Source: Dimorphilus gyrociliatus
Taxonomy: Eukaryota; Annelida; Polychaeta; Dinophilidae
Reading direction: 5' to 3'
Assembly: GCA_904063045.1 (NCBI GenBank)
Contig: CAJFCJ010000007.1
Span: forward strand, 1,050,819 to 1,114,818
DNA length: 64,000 bases
Shown here piece by piece: positions 1 to 10,930 of the stretch. The translations under genes were made by a program, and so were the position numbers. Each line of letters starts with the position of its first letter. Position 1 is the stretch's first letter. Below the pieces are notes generated by a model. The model worked only from the letters and a program-made list of their open reading frames with translations, did not search any database and was not told where the DNA came from.

Positions 1-264
1 ATCCTGGAAAAAATCCATTTTTAGTCGGTGCTTGTTTTATCGAATGTATATTTACACATGAGTTGTTTAGTTGGTTTGTAGAATTTTTAGCGAGTTTTTT
101 TTTTGTGTGCCTTTGCACATCCGAAATTGTTCGTGTGGTGTTGAATTATTATTTAAATACAATTAATTGTATACAATTTAACTAAAGTGACAAATCTTCA
201 TAATTATTTTAAAGTTGCAAAACACTTTATCCACTCTTTGATAACAAAGAAGTTTCACTCAAGT

Positions 265-277
265 ACCAGATGGCACT
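265..277 (+). promoter_or_regulatory. CTCF-like core motif (ACCAGATGGCACT)
   Basis: Matches the CTCF core AGRKGGCR followed by C. It is one of about 13 noncoding copies of AGATGGC or a one-base variant in this window. Function is inferred from motif similarity only. Confidence 0.35.
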
Positions 278-1427
278 ACTGATGGATAATAAATTTTATA
301 TTTATATCATAAAAACATCTTTTAATCCATAACGCCAGCTGTAAAACTTAATATCGAGGAGTAAAAAAAGTAGAATATGAAAAGCAATGAGTTTTTGATT
401 GGCATAAAGTCAATAATTTTACCCTTATGCTTAACATTGAAATTTCAGTTTTCAGGCGATTCGTGACAAACTTTAAACTTGATAGCTGATTTAGCGTGAT
501 TAGCGAATAATTTACATTCATTTAGTAGTGAATTAGGCGTCAAAGTCTAGTTCTAAGACACGAGCTATTCTCATACAAGGAAAATTACTTGAAAATTAAT
601 TCAACAAAGGCTAAACTTTCCATATTCTCTTTCATTCTCGATCAATGAACCGAAGATATTAATGATGGCCGTCGGCTGCGAAAGGTTTACTTGATTCTTA
701 TTAATATACAAAGCACTCAATCTTGGAAAATTTTCCATCTCATTCAACCTTGAATGTCAATCCGAAGGGAGAAAGTACAATTCAATTCTACTCGTCTATT
801 TAAAACTTTTTGCTTATTGAAAGATGTGATAGACATTAATTACAAACGTGAAAATATGTGTTTTTTCACCGTTCTGACATTGATTTGAATAGAACACTTG
901 ACATACAACTAGTCATTTTGCTGATATTTTTCAAATTAATTACAAAACTAATTACCATCTTGAAGGATACTTTTTAAATCGTATGAAAGAAATTTCCTGT
1001 TATAATACGTCTTTTGCACGCTCACCCTCTCTAGCGTGAAGTTGTTAATGCACATTTACTCATTAATATTCATAAAGTTTGACACATTATTCATATTGTA
1101 AGAGAGCTTGCAACTTCTTAACAATGAAACATGATTGAAACCGTTAGAAGAAACTGTTCTTTCTTTTTTTCCGTTTTAATGACAACATTAAAATCAATAA
1201 AAAAAACCACTTAAGTTCTATTGTTTTAGTGTCTCTAACTTTTCATTAAAGATTGTTTAAACAAAGAAAAATAATGAAAATGTGATTAAAATGGAATATT
1301 CTCTTTATATTAAAAAAATTCTTTAAAGTCTCTTTTTTCAAAAGAGTTAAAAAACAAAAACTATTTAAACTGTTTATTCAATTTAAATTGCAAACAATAA
1401 CAAAACGTTCCCTTGTTCAATAACAAC

Positions 1428-1442
1428 GTTGTTAAGGACAAC
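1428..1442 (+). promoter_or_regulatory. X-box-like RFX motif without an obvious target gene
   Basis: GTTGTTAAGGACAAC fits the RFX X-box pattern RYYNYY-N3-RRNRAC and differs at two positions from the motif upstream of CFAP161. Downstream blocks TGCCTGTT and AGCATAAAT occur in the same order at both places. No start codon or ciliary exon follows here. Confidence 0.35.
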
Positions 1443-1741
1443 AAAATATCACAATTTTTGCCTGTTGTATGCTATGTTTTCCTTTTATTTTTTTTAAAGC
1501 ATAAATAAATTATAATAAATATATAAGATTTGTTCCAATATCTAACAAGTTCAATCGAAATTGTTAATTATACTAAACCTCTATCAAATGAGAATGTATG
1601 TATGCGATTTTGAAAATTATATAATGTAAATCTTCGTTTCTTAAACGCATCTCTTATAAACTGGTTTTATATATATATATATATAAATAGACTGTACTTT
1701 AGTACTCTTCTTCAGGGTTCTTCTTATCTTTGACAATTATT

Positions 1742-2117
1742 TTAGTCGGAGTTTATTTTTGTTATGGAGAAGTATAGGATGAAATAGATGCCAACAAAGA
1801 CTGCTGCTATAGCTAAAACTATCAGTAAAGCCTCCTAACAATAAAAAAACACGGCTATTGACATTTGATTATGGAAATATTTTCTTTTTTTCAATCTAAT
1901 TATTATACCTTTGTTGTTTCCCCAAATGATTTCTTTTTGTTGGCTATTTCCTTTGATAGCTTAACGTCTTTCTTGCTTTTTTTCCAGTCTTGCTTTCCTA
2001 TGGGACAATTTTCCTATAGATTAGTTGTATTAAGAGAAATTTCTTACAGACACAACCTATTTGTTTTCTGTATTGTTCAACGGGTGTATTTCTTGAAGCT
2101 GCATCTTTGCGACCCAT
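1742..2117 (-). CDS. TRIQK: TRIQK: triple QxxK/R motif-containing small membrane protein
   Basis: A three-exon gene of 80 residues (family about 86). Exons on the minus strand are 2117-2057, 1997-1909 and 1834-1742; introns are 59 and 74 bp and the frame is continuous. The protein begins MGRKDAA, then PVEQYRKQIG and KQDWKKSKK, matching the QxxK/R repeats that name TRIQK. It ends in one hydrophobic segment (about residues 51-73) and a short tail INSD. Known family members are small single-pass ER-associated proteins described in vertebrates; the molecular role is poorly known. The first donor (ATAG|GTTGTG) is weak, but it alone restores the conserved IGKQD junction. It is divergent from ASNS. 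A second frame directly past the stop encodes a lysine/acid-rich 15-residue tail ending at 1699, so the C-terminus deserves care. Confidence 0.88.
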
Positions 2118-2720
2118 TTTTAGTTAAAATTCTTTCTATATTGTTAAAATAATATTTTATCGCTCAACAATTTCCCAATTATATTTTTAATAAGAAATGC
2201 AATTTTAAATCTTACTTATTGCTCTCGAAAATTTATGGATATAATATATCTCGCAACGAGCTATATTCCCAAATAATATGGTTTATGAAAATAATTATTG
2301 CTTGTTTTGAATTGGAGAAAAAATAGTCAACGTGGAACGATTTTTAACGCCATCTGCAGTATTATGATTCATTATATTTAAAAATTCTCGTTATCTCCGA
2401 AACTTCTTTATAATATTCAGCGCTAATGCTCAGATTGATACATTGATACTAATTGTGCACTAATCTTTAATTATATGAATGTAATTTTCAAGATATCTTA
2501 CCATTCGAGTTTACTTTCGTTTTCGATATAATGCCGAATTAAAGCAGCATTTACTGTGAGCTGTACAAAGACAGTCAAATGTAACAAATTAAAATACATG
2601 AGGTTCATTATTTATAGCAATCTGTTTATGTAAATAACAAATTACAAGGATTTTTAATCTGCTGGGGTAAACTGGTATGTTTATTTCATCATCCAATATT
2701 GCGTCAGACAGATCAAAACC
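2118..2720. other. Divergent promoter region TRIQK / ASNS
   Basis: A 600-bp AT-rich gap between two divergent genes. It must hold both promoters. It contains a CTCF-like site on the minus strand at 2347-2359 (CTGCAGATGGCGT read in reverse). No additional exon was found. Confidence 0.6.
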
Positions 2721-2728
2721 TATATAAA
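2721..2728 (+). promoter_or_regulatory. TATA box of asparagine synthetase
   Basis: TATATAAA lies 33 bp before the ATG, which implies a very short 5' leader. The stretch just after it (tttcttccag at about 2735-2744) also looks like a 3' splice site, so a leader intron or trans-splicing is an alternative reading. Confidence 0.5.
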
Positions 2729-2760
2729 GCCGGCTTTCTTCCAGTTGACACTAATCAACA

Positions 2761-4487
2761 ATGTGTGGTATTTGGGCTATTTTTGGTTCTGATAAAGACG
2801 TATCTGTTCAGTGCAAGTCGTGTTTGGCAATTGCACACAGAGGACCTGATTCGTTTAGAATTGAAAATGTCAACCATTTTCCGAATTGCTGTTTCGGTTT
2901 CCATAGGTTGGCCATTGTTGATGATATGCTTGGCATGCAACCTATGAGAATTCATTCTCTACCCCATCTATGGCTTTGTTACAACGGTGAAATTTATAAT
3001 TTCAAAACTGTAAGTTTTTAACCAATTTAAAATCTATTTAAATAGTAATACGAAATTCGTTCTATATGTTTTATCAGGTTGAAAAGCAATTCGACTTTAA
3101 ATATGAAACTCAATGCGACGGAGAAGCTATTCTACACTTGTATGAACATGGAGGAGCAAAATTCATGGCCCAGAATTTGGACGGAGTCTTTGCATTTATG
3201 CTCTTAGATACAAAAAATCAAAAAGTGTTTGTTGGCCGAGACACCTATGGTATCAGGCCTGCGTTCAGAATGATAACCAAAGACGGTTTCCTAGCCGTCT
3301 GTTCTGAGGCTAAAGGCCTTATGGACATAGTTCACGAATGTCCTTATGCCAAGGTTGAACCTTTTCCCCCAGGACACGTAGAGAGTTATGATTTGGCTGA
3401 TAATGGTAAAGTTTCGTTAACATCATCTGAAAGGTTTCACAGCATAGGACACCCACCAAAATATTTAACTCCTGCACCACCAACTGAGGGCAAAGATGTA
3501 TATGAAAATATTCGCAACCTTTTTGAAACTGCCGTAAGAAAAAGAATGATTGGTCAAAGAAGAATTGGCTGTCTATTGTCTGGAGGACTTGATTCATCAT
3601 TAGTCGCTGCTCTTGTATGCAAATACGTTAAGGAAGAGGAAAGAGGCTATCCTGTGCAAACTTTCTCGATTGGACTGGAAGGATCTCCAGATATCGTTGC
3701 TGCTCGTAAAGTTGCACAACATATCGGTTCAGAGCATCATGAATTCACTTTCAAGACGGAAGATTTCCTCAATGCTGTCAGACCGACTATTCAAGCTTTA
3801 GAAACCTATGATATTACAACTATTCGGGCCTCCGTGCCGATGTATTTGTTGAGTCAAAGAATCTCTAAAGAAACAGACAGTATAGTTATTTTTTCTGGAG
3901 AAGGAGCCGACGAACTAGCACAAGGTTACATTTACTTTCATAAAGCACCATCGCCAGCTGAGGCAGATGAGGAGAGTAGACGTCTACTAAACGATTTGTA
4001 TTTCTTTGATGTCCTGCGAACTGACAGAACTACTGCTGCCCATGGCTTAGAAGTTCGTGTGCCATTTTTGGATCATCAGTTTGACGCTTACTTTTTGTCA
4101 ATTGATCCTAAATTAAGACAACCTGCAAACGGCGTAGAAAAGTCACTAGTAAGAAAAGCATTTGAGAACACCGGCCTGCTACCAAACGAGATTCTTTGGC
4201 GACCCAAGGAAGCATTTAGTGATGGGGTATCATCTACAGAAAAATCTTGGTTTAAAATACTACAAGAGGATGTTGAAACTAAAGTCACCGACGATGATCT
4301 GGCTGCCGCTTCCAAAGTCTTTGTTCACAATCCCCCTAAAACAAAGGAAGCTTATTTCTACAGAACAATCTTTGAAGAATTCTATCCAAGCCAAGGTGAA
4401 TGGCTTCCCTATTACTGGATGCCAAAGTGGATTGACGGTGCCAGCGACCCGTCAGCTCGTACTCTAGGGCATTATAAGACTGCTTAA
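2761..4487 (+). CDS. ASNS: Asparagine synthetase (glutamine-hydrolysing)
   Basis: Converts aspartate, glutamine and ATP to asparagine in the cytosol. Two exons, 2761-3009 and 3078-4487, with a 68-bp phase-0 intron, give 552 residues (human 561). The N-terminal glutamine amidotransferase domain starts MCGIWA, with Cys2 as nucleophile exposed after Met removal, followed by AHRGPDSFR and CYNGEIYN. The synthetase domain carries the ATP-pyrophosphatase loop SGGLDSS (residues about 251-257) and later SGEGADEL and [11 protein letters not shown]. Similarity is end to end with no broken motif. Start choice is fixed, because the catalytic Cys must be residue 2. AATAAA at 4586 ends the transcript about 100 bp downstream. 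Confidence 0.97.
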
Positions 4488-4585
4488 TAGCCTAGTAATT
4501 TATGAACTATAGGGTAGATGTAATAATAATTATGAATTATTGTCCCTGTAGTGATAAATATTATATCAATGTCTCTATGTTAGAC

Positions 4586-4591
4586 AATAAA
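4586..4591 (+). other. Poly(A) signal of ASNS
   Basis: AATAAA about 100 bp after the ASNS stop codon and before the converging gene on the other strand. Confidence 0.6.
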
Positions 4592-4867
4592 ATACGGAAA
4601 AGGGTTAAAGGTCTTACAACGTATTAAATATTTGGCAATTATCAAATGTTATTTTATTATCATTTAAAATATCAAAAAAACAACCAGCCAGTTTAGACTC
4701 TCATTGTTCTTTAACCTTTATAAAGAATGGGAATAGTCTTACATTTAAAAGAACATAACATACAATAAGTTTACAGACACATACATAAAACATATATTGT
4801 ATATACAGTATATATATATAAACAATATCTGATATAACAAAGGACGTATTACAACAAATGTTGTCAG

Positions 4868-5581
4868 TTATTCATGTTTACTACTACCTTCCAATACAGT
4901 AAGAACCATATTGGATATGATCTGAGCAGATTCTATGACATTACTCGTAATTATATCAATGTTTTTTTCATTTTCATTTTCATCCTTTTGAAATTCTTCT
5001 TCAAATATATTGAGTAAATGTCTTTCGAGCATTTTACCTTGGCGGATAATCTCATTTCTTTTACGACGAAGACCATTAGAAAATATCTTTTTACGCTTCT
5101 TTCTTGGAACATCATCCGATGATAAATCAGACGAGTCGATGTCTGAAAACTTTCTCTTTGACGGACGAATTGTCTTTTTTATGGTTGATAGTTTAAGAGA
5201 TAAATGTTGACATTCTTTCTTCGATTGTTCTAATTCTCTACACCGCCTCATCAACTCCCTTTCAGTTTCATCTAATTGATTTTTTAACTTCTGCTGCTTA
5301 TCTTTACATTTTTGTAATGTTTTTATATAAGTTTTATAGTTTTCTCTTAGCTTTTGTTTCAGTTCAAGCATTTTGTCTTTATCGGTTCTCTTTCTAATGA
5401 TTGTGTAGCTTTTTTCGCTATCGCTATCGCCAGAACTGCAGTTTAAGACGTAAGAACTATCAGAATCGCTATTCTCATTACCCTTACCATTGAGTACTGT
5501 CATCATCTCACTCAGAGATTCCACGGGTGAAGTTGGTTCACCCATGTATGAAAGTTCACTTTGAGGTTCTACAATACTCAT
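4868..5581 (-). CDS. Unrecognised acidic/basic coiled-coil protein, probably nuclear
   Basis: A single-exon 237-residue reading frame on the minus strand that I cannot assign to a family. Residues 1-60 are Ser/Asp/Glu-rich with SDSDSS-type stretches that look like casein kinase 2 targets. About residues 65-135 form a charged coiled coil. A Lys/Arg-rich segment containing KRKFSD and PRKKRKKIF (about 145-170) looks like a nuclear localisation signal. The C-terminal 60 residues are again helical and acidic. The sequence tattttcag lies only 7 bases before the ATG, which suggests a 5'-UTR intron or a trans-splice site. It converges on ASNS. Base use and position argue for a real gene; function is unknown. 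Confidence 0.7.
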   Translation of the reverse strand: MSIVEPQSELSYMGEPTSPVESLSEMMTVLNGKGNENSDSDSSYVLNCSSGDSDSEKSYTIIRKRTDKDKMLELKQKLRENYKTYIKTLQKCKDKQQKLKNQLDETERELMRRCRELEQSKKECQHLSLKLSTIKKTIRPSKRKFSDIDSSDLSSDDVPRKKRKKIFSNGLRRKRNEIIRQGKMLERHLLNIFEEEFQKDENENEKNIDIITSNVIESAQIISNMVLTVLEGSSKHE

Positions 5582-6387
5582 TGTTATCTGAAAATATTCA
5601 TTAAACTATGGCAAAGCTAATAAATAGTTTTTTAGTCTTTTTGACTAGATAATCTAGGTATACACAAGAAATAACAGTTTATCAACTGAATTGTCTACTC
5701 GATCTAAATCCTGGACGATTAATGATCGAATTACTTTTTATTTCATAAAATATCGAGAAGTTGAGTTCTATCAGCTATGTCTACAATTTCTATAGAATTT
5801 ATTTAACATTAATTTTAACTTATCTAGGTGTCCAGATATTTTTTTATGGCTTTTTGTCCTTTTCTTAATCGATCTTAATTAAAAATCGATTTCCCCTACC
5901 ACTGACCTTAAATTTAGGAGGATAAATTGGCGGGATATCCCTGGCAATTAATGCCATCTAGTTAGAGAATATTTCAGAGATCATGATGCATACTCTGATT
6001 AGGATGGACATAAGGCTAGACGCGTCAGATAATTAGTTGATTTACGATTTTGTAAATTGTCTTTATTGACTCTCATAATTTAGGGTCTTAGTTGACATTT
6101 CAGTTGAAATTCAAATTTTGCACTTGAAGCGTAAAATTCTTTCATACCTTTACATTCCTAAGCTATTTCGAAGACAACGAAATTTTAATGACCCTTTTGA
6201 TATTTATAAAAGTTGTCTGGTAGTTTTTATGCTTTTACTTTTTAGATTAGCGTCGCTTATGAAGATAATTATCAAACTTAATCCCTTAAACATAGGCCAT
6301 CTACTGTATACTTGAATAACTAAAGGGCGATATTTCCGTCAAGTTGAAGGTCAAACAAGCAATTATATTTGATTCTCGGCTTTGAAA
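5582..6387. other. Divergent intergenic region
   Basis: Upstream DNA of the coiled-coil gene (-) and ACSF3 (+). It holds a CTCF-like site on the minus strand at 5951-5961. A 65-codon open frame at 6118-6315 has no recognisable features and is probably chance. Confidence 0.5.
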
Positions 6388-8591
6388 ATGATTAACTTAA
6401 AGCCGCCTTGTCAAACTTTAGCTTTGTTAAGGCGAGCAAGAAACTTTCATCTTATAAGATTTTATTACAATGATTCAAAGTACGCAAAACCGCCTTCCGT
6501 TAAGCCGATACATGTTAAAAGCGAAAAATTCTCTGATAGGATAGCGATAATTGATAAAAACGGTGCTTATAAGTATGGAACTTTACTATATAACACACAT
6601 CGGCTAGTTGATAAAATTCTAGGAACTCTAAATTTTGAGTATAACGAGTTTCGTCATCAAACAATCTGTACAATTGGTCCGAATGACTCCTTTTTCGTTA
6701 TATCGCAGTGGGCATGTCATATTCTTGAAAGTATGCATGTTCCGCTTTATAGTCAGCACCCCGTTTCTGAACTTCGCTACTTTATTGAAAACTCGAAGGC
6801 TAAGGTTGTTATTACTACCCCGGAATTTACTGATAAAATAGAGAGCATTGCGCAAGAGCTTAAGATAGCGGTGGTGGAAGTCGATATGTCAGATAACCTG
6901 CCTGGAAACTACGAATACATGAAGAATAATTTAAGGGAAGTTTTAAGAAATCATACCAAACGAAATAGGCTTCATTATCAATTGGCATTGGCTAACAAAT
7001 TTCAAAAAAGAGATTGTCTAATGTTATATACAAGTGGAACAACCGGCCGACCTAAGGGAGTAGTACATACTTTCGGAACCTTAGATACTTGTATCAAAGA
7101 TATGGGGTACGTTTGGAAATGGAATCGGGATGATGTAATTTTACATTCTTTACCGTTACATCATTACCATGGTATCGTCAACTGCCTAATGACTCCTCTG
7201 AATTTTGGTGCATGTTGCGTAATGATGCCTAGATTCAATCCTGCCGAGGTAGGTTTTATCTAAACTATTCGTTCGCACCGTCCATTTGGTTTTTAAACTT
7301 AGGATTCGATAAAAAAAATAAAAGTATAGATTAATGGAATCAACAAAACATTCTTGGCCTTACGAATTTCTAAGGAATGTACGTTGAATCTTGTTCTCAA
7401 CCATGTAATCTTTACCAGATGGCAGTGCGAACGATTCTAATAGAAAACTAATTTTTGGTGGTATTTTAAAGTGTATTTAAATTAGACATGGGCCTACTTT
7501 CTCGGTAAAAAGAAGCTTAATGAAAGTATTAAGAGAATAAATATTTTTATGGGTGTTCCAACAATGTATGTCAAGCTGATTGAATATTATGAGAATGTTG
7601 TTGGGAAGGGAAGAAGGGGGAGGAGATTAGCCGAAAAAATCAAGAGAATTTGTCAAAATGAAATTAGGTCAGTAGAAAATAAACCATGTATCATTTTAGA
7701 AAAAGAAAAAACTTGTTGCAGGTTAATGTGTTCTGGGTCAGCATCTCTTCCGTCAAGTGTGTTTGAGAAGTGGGAAGAAATTACCGGCCACCGTCTTTTA
7801 GAGCGTTACGGAATGACTGAAAGTGGAATGGCTTTAACAAACCCGTATAATCCTATCTCGTCTAGAACGCCAAAATTTGTTGGTGAGCCTTTTCCAAGTG
7901 TAGACGTTGCTGTTGTCCAACACAAAGACGGCGAATCAGACGAATTTCTATTAGAAGTTTGCAAGGGTCGATATCGGATTAAGCCGAGTGAGTTGATTGA
8001 ATTGGACTCATAATCAAATAATCTTTTTCATTAATTGCTGCTTTGTGATAAAATATGCTTCACTATTGTACATTTATTATATTTTTAATTAATTATTATA
8101 TTTTTCGATCAGAAACCGAACCAGTAGAAGGCGAACTTTATGTATACGGAAATAATGTCTTTAAAAGGTACTGGGAGAATGAGGAAGCTACCGCTGAGGC
8201 ATTTACCAAGGAAGGCTGGTTTAAAACTGGTGATATTGTATCATATGAAAACAGAAAGTTTAAAATGGTTGGAAGGTCTTCTGTTGATATTATAAAATGT
8301 CAATCTTTTAAAATTGGAGCACTTGACATCGAAGGAAAACTACTCAATCACGAAAATATAAGAGAAGTCGCAGTCCTCGGAGTTCCGGATAATGTACAGG
8401 GTGAAAAAGTAGCATGCTTAATAGCTTTAAAAAGTCAGGATAAAAAGTTGACACTTGAGGAGTTAAAAGATTGGTGTCGGGATAAGATGCCCCACTATCA
8501 CACACCTACTGAACTTTTAATTGTCGATAGCATTCCACGAAATGCTATGGGTAAAGTTAATAAAAAAGAACTCATTAAGATGTTTTTATAA
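6388..8591 (+). CDS. ACSF3: Acyl-CoA synthetase family member 3 (mitochondrial malonyl-CoA synthetase)
   Basis: Activates malonate to malonyl-CoA in mitochondria, feeding mitochondrial fatty acid synthesis and clearing malonate. Three exons, 6388-7248, 7486-7987 and 8113-8591, keep frame and give 613 residues (human 576). The first 40 residues are basic and hydroxylated (RRARNFHLIRFYYN), as expected of a mitochondrial presequence. The adenylate-forming signature TSGTTGRPKG is at about residues 215-224. Further conserved stretches are INIFMGVPTMYVKLIEYY, LLERYGMTESGMAL, WFKTGD, GRSSVDIIK and PRNAMGKVNKKEL, whose K is the catalytic lysine. The junction codons read FNPAE|TWAYF and IKP-K-TEPVEGELYV. 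The start is the first ATG giving a presequence; an in-frame TTG two codons earlier is not needed. Two AATAAA signals follow. Confidence 0.93.
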
Positions 8592-8603
8592 AATAGTCAA
8601 TTA

Positions 8604-8622
8604 AATAAACAATTGTAATAAA
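8604..8622 (+). other. Two poly(A) signals of ACSF3
   Basis: AATAAA at 8604-8609 and 8617-8622, just after the ACSF3 stop codon. Confidence 0.55.
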
Positions 8623-8841
8623 GACAAAGGTGGAGAGTAATTGGTTAATTAACTCTTTGTTATACTTTTAACAGAATGAATGCTTAATTAGGTCTCTTCA
8701 ATGAATATTTTGCATGATAATATAGTCGATAGTTGTCGAAATGACATTTAACGTAGGCTTCTCTTTCGTAATATAATAATAGCGTGTTTTTTATTATTTG
8801 AAAAAAGGATTACGAGTAAAAGCACTTTTGTTATTTTCAAT

Positions 8842-10930
8842 ATGACTGCAATATCGCCTCCCCCTCCTAATCTCGATATCAAGTCAAACTTTAGAAGCGT
8901 CAAAATGATCGATCGACGTCGAAGTAAAGCAAAGGTCTGCTACTGTCGGTCTAAATTCGTTGACGAATCAAAACGACCTAGGGGACCAACTCCCTGGGGC
9001 GGAAAATGGACTAGACTTGCTCTGCCTTTTCCTGTTACGTCGCGGAAGAAACGTCGCCAGAGGCTAATCGCTAAACGTGTTTGGACACCGGATAAAGAAT
9101 GGGTGGAACTATCAGAAAATAAGCAATCAACACCTGACCTGTTTGATTCGCATGTTGAAGAAGTAGAAAAAGTAACTGAAGAGACAAGTGTTACATTTGA
9201 CGACTCCAGCTCTGAGTACGATACAGATGTCGAAAGGGAATTTAAAACCGACGACCATCCATCATCTTTAACCGGTCGAAACTTATACGACTTGGTCTGC
9301 AAACGATTCAACTTGCCCCCGAACTCATATTTCCGAAAGAGTATCATGAATAAGAAAATGAGATTTCGACACAGGTGTATGGGTCCCAAAGCCGCCAAGG
9401 CTATCTGCATTACTCTTTGTGCCAATGTAACCATTCGGGAATTAGACTTAAGGGATAATGCTTTAGGAGCAGTCGGTGCATTCTACGTAAGCGAAATGAT
9501 GAAAGAGAATTGTTTTATCACCGATCTAGTTAGTTTATTCACAAAAGCAGATGGATAAAATCATAATAAATCGTTTTCCATCTTTAAAAGTCGTTAGCCG
9601 ACAATGCTATAGGGCTCGAAGGCGTCAAATACATTAACGATATGATGCAATCCAACATAACATTGGAAAAATTGAATCTATCTAGTTAGTATTCTAAAAC
9701 TGTCTTTTCTTACATGCATATATCAAAGAGCAGGTTTTCCTCATCTAAATATTCAGACAATGGGTTAGGCGATAGTTCTGCGGACGATATCGCAACTATT
9801 CTAAAGGTAAACAAAACCAATTTTCTTTATATCTTCCACTTAGCAAACTCTATACTATTCAACTTAAGTTTTTAAGTTCTTTATACAAAAGTGTAAGTTA
9901 CTATTTGCTTTAACGCTAGTCGTTTATTGTTAGAATAGTGCCAAACTAGTACATTTGAATCTGAATCGTAACGAATTCTCTGATAAAGGCTTATCGAAAA
10001 TCGCCGACGGTCTGCGTAAGTTATCTCTGATTATCTTGTTTTCCTTTTCGACCGTCAAAACAAAAACGTCGGGTGAATAAAACAGGATACAATACGTCCC
10101 TGAAGAGCATAGACTTATCTTGGAATCAGTTCGGTAGCAAAGGTTTAATTAATCTATTAGACATCTTAAAGGTTAATTCTATCTTATCTCTACCTCTCTC
10201 TTTTTTATTCCAATTGAAATATAAACGATTTAGTTAATACTATTTATTAAATTATCAGAATCATCCGTCAATATCAGAAATAAAAGCGAATTTTAATGGA
10301 ATTGATAACAAGTCATTACTGTCTGTCACCGAGATAATCGATAAGCAGAAAGGGAACAATAATTTGAAAGTTATCGATTTGTCTAATAACAGAATAACGG
10401 ATAATGGAATGAATGTTTTGGCAAAAGGATTATCAAATAGTAGCGATCTTGAACAAATGAATCTCGCTCGTAATCAAATTTTTAGTAACGAATCCATCCG
10501 TAAATTGACTGAAGTCCTAATAAAAAATCAATCGTCCTCGCTACGACTACTAGATTTAACAGTTAGGCCTATATATTATAATAATATCAGTATTATAATA
10601 ATTAAATTCAGTAGGGAGGGTAATTCGTGAAATGTTTTTCAATTTTGTTTCTATTTTCTTCCGATTCCTTAGGGTTTATTAGCGGACGTGTCGTATATCG
10701 ATAAATTAAACGGTGAGAAATCGAAAAGTAAATTACAGCCGATCGACATTAAGCACTCGGGAAATGTTCGGTGCAACGGTAAAATTCGTTTAGAACACAT
10801 CATGGGAGGTGGATTAGCCAGCGATGAAAAATCTGACAGGTTTGAGGAAATCTTAGGTTGGAATCATCTGAAATCAATTAGTAACCAGTTTGAAAAGACA
10901 ACAATTCAAACGTTACCTAAATCTGATTAA
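8842..10930 (+). CDS. LRRC74-like leucine-rich-repeat protein
   Basis: Seven exons join in frame: 8842-9528, 9591-9684, 9757-9806, 9934-10015, 10086-10171, 10259-10561 and 10673-10930. The product is 519 residues. An N-terminal basic and then acidic region of about 130 residues precedes LRRs of the RNase-inhibitor type. Repeat cores are ELDLRDNALG, DLSLADNAIG, KLNLSNNGLG, HLNLNRNEFS, SIDLSWNQFG, VIDLSNNRIT and QMNLARNQIF. The stretch LPPNSYFRKSI before the first repeat resembles the LRRC74A/B N-terminus. LRR boundaries fall at exon boundaries, as is usual for this class. The family has no enzymatic role and functions poorly defined; expression is often in ciliated or testis tissue. The neighbour downstream is the cilia gene CFAP161 on the same strand. 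Paralogy (74A versus 74B, or another LRRC) is not resolved. Confidence 0.82.

Larger units (their letters stand above)
1..1741. other. AT-rich noncoding stretch at left edge
   Basis: I see no gene with supported splicing or similarity here; all frames are broken by frequent stops. It holds a CTCF-like site at 265-277, an X-box-like motif at 1428-1442, a TTTATT (reverse AATAAA) at 1484-1489 that could end the TRIQK transcript, and a short TA run near 1670-1685. The part nearest 1741 is probably TRIQK 3' UTR. A gene lying mostly to the left of the window cannot be excluded. Confidence 0.6.

Noticed and set aside
1865-2152. A 95-codon plus-strand open frame rich in Phe and Leu
   Set aside because: It overlaps TRIQK on the opposite strand and is explained as its antisense.
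8940-9434. A 164-codon open frame on the minus strand
   Set aside because: It is antisense to the first exon of the LRRC74-like gene, whose domain and splicing evidence is strong.
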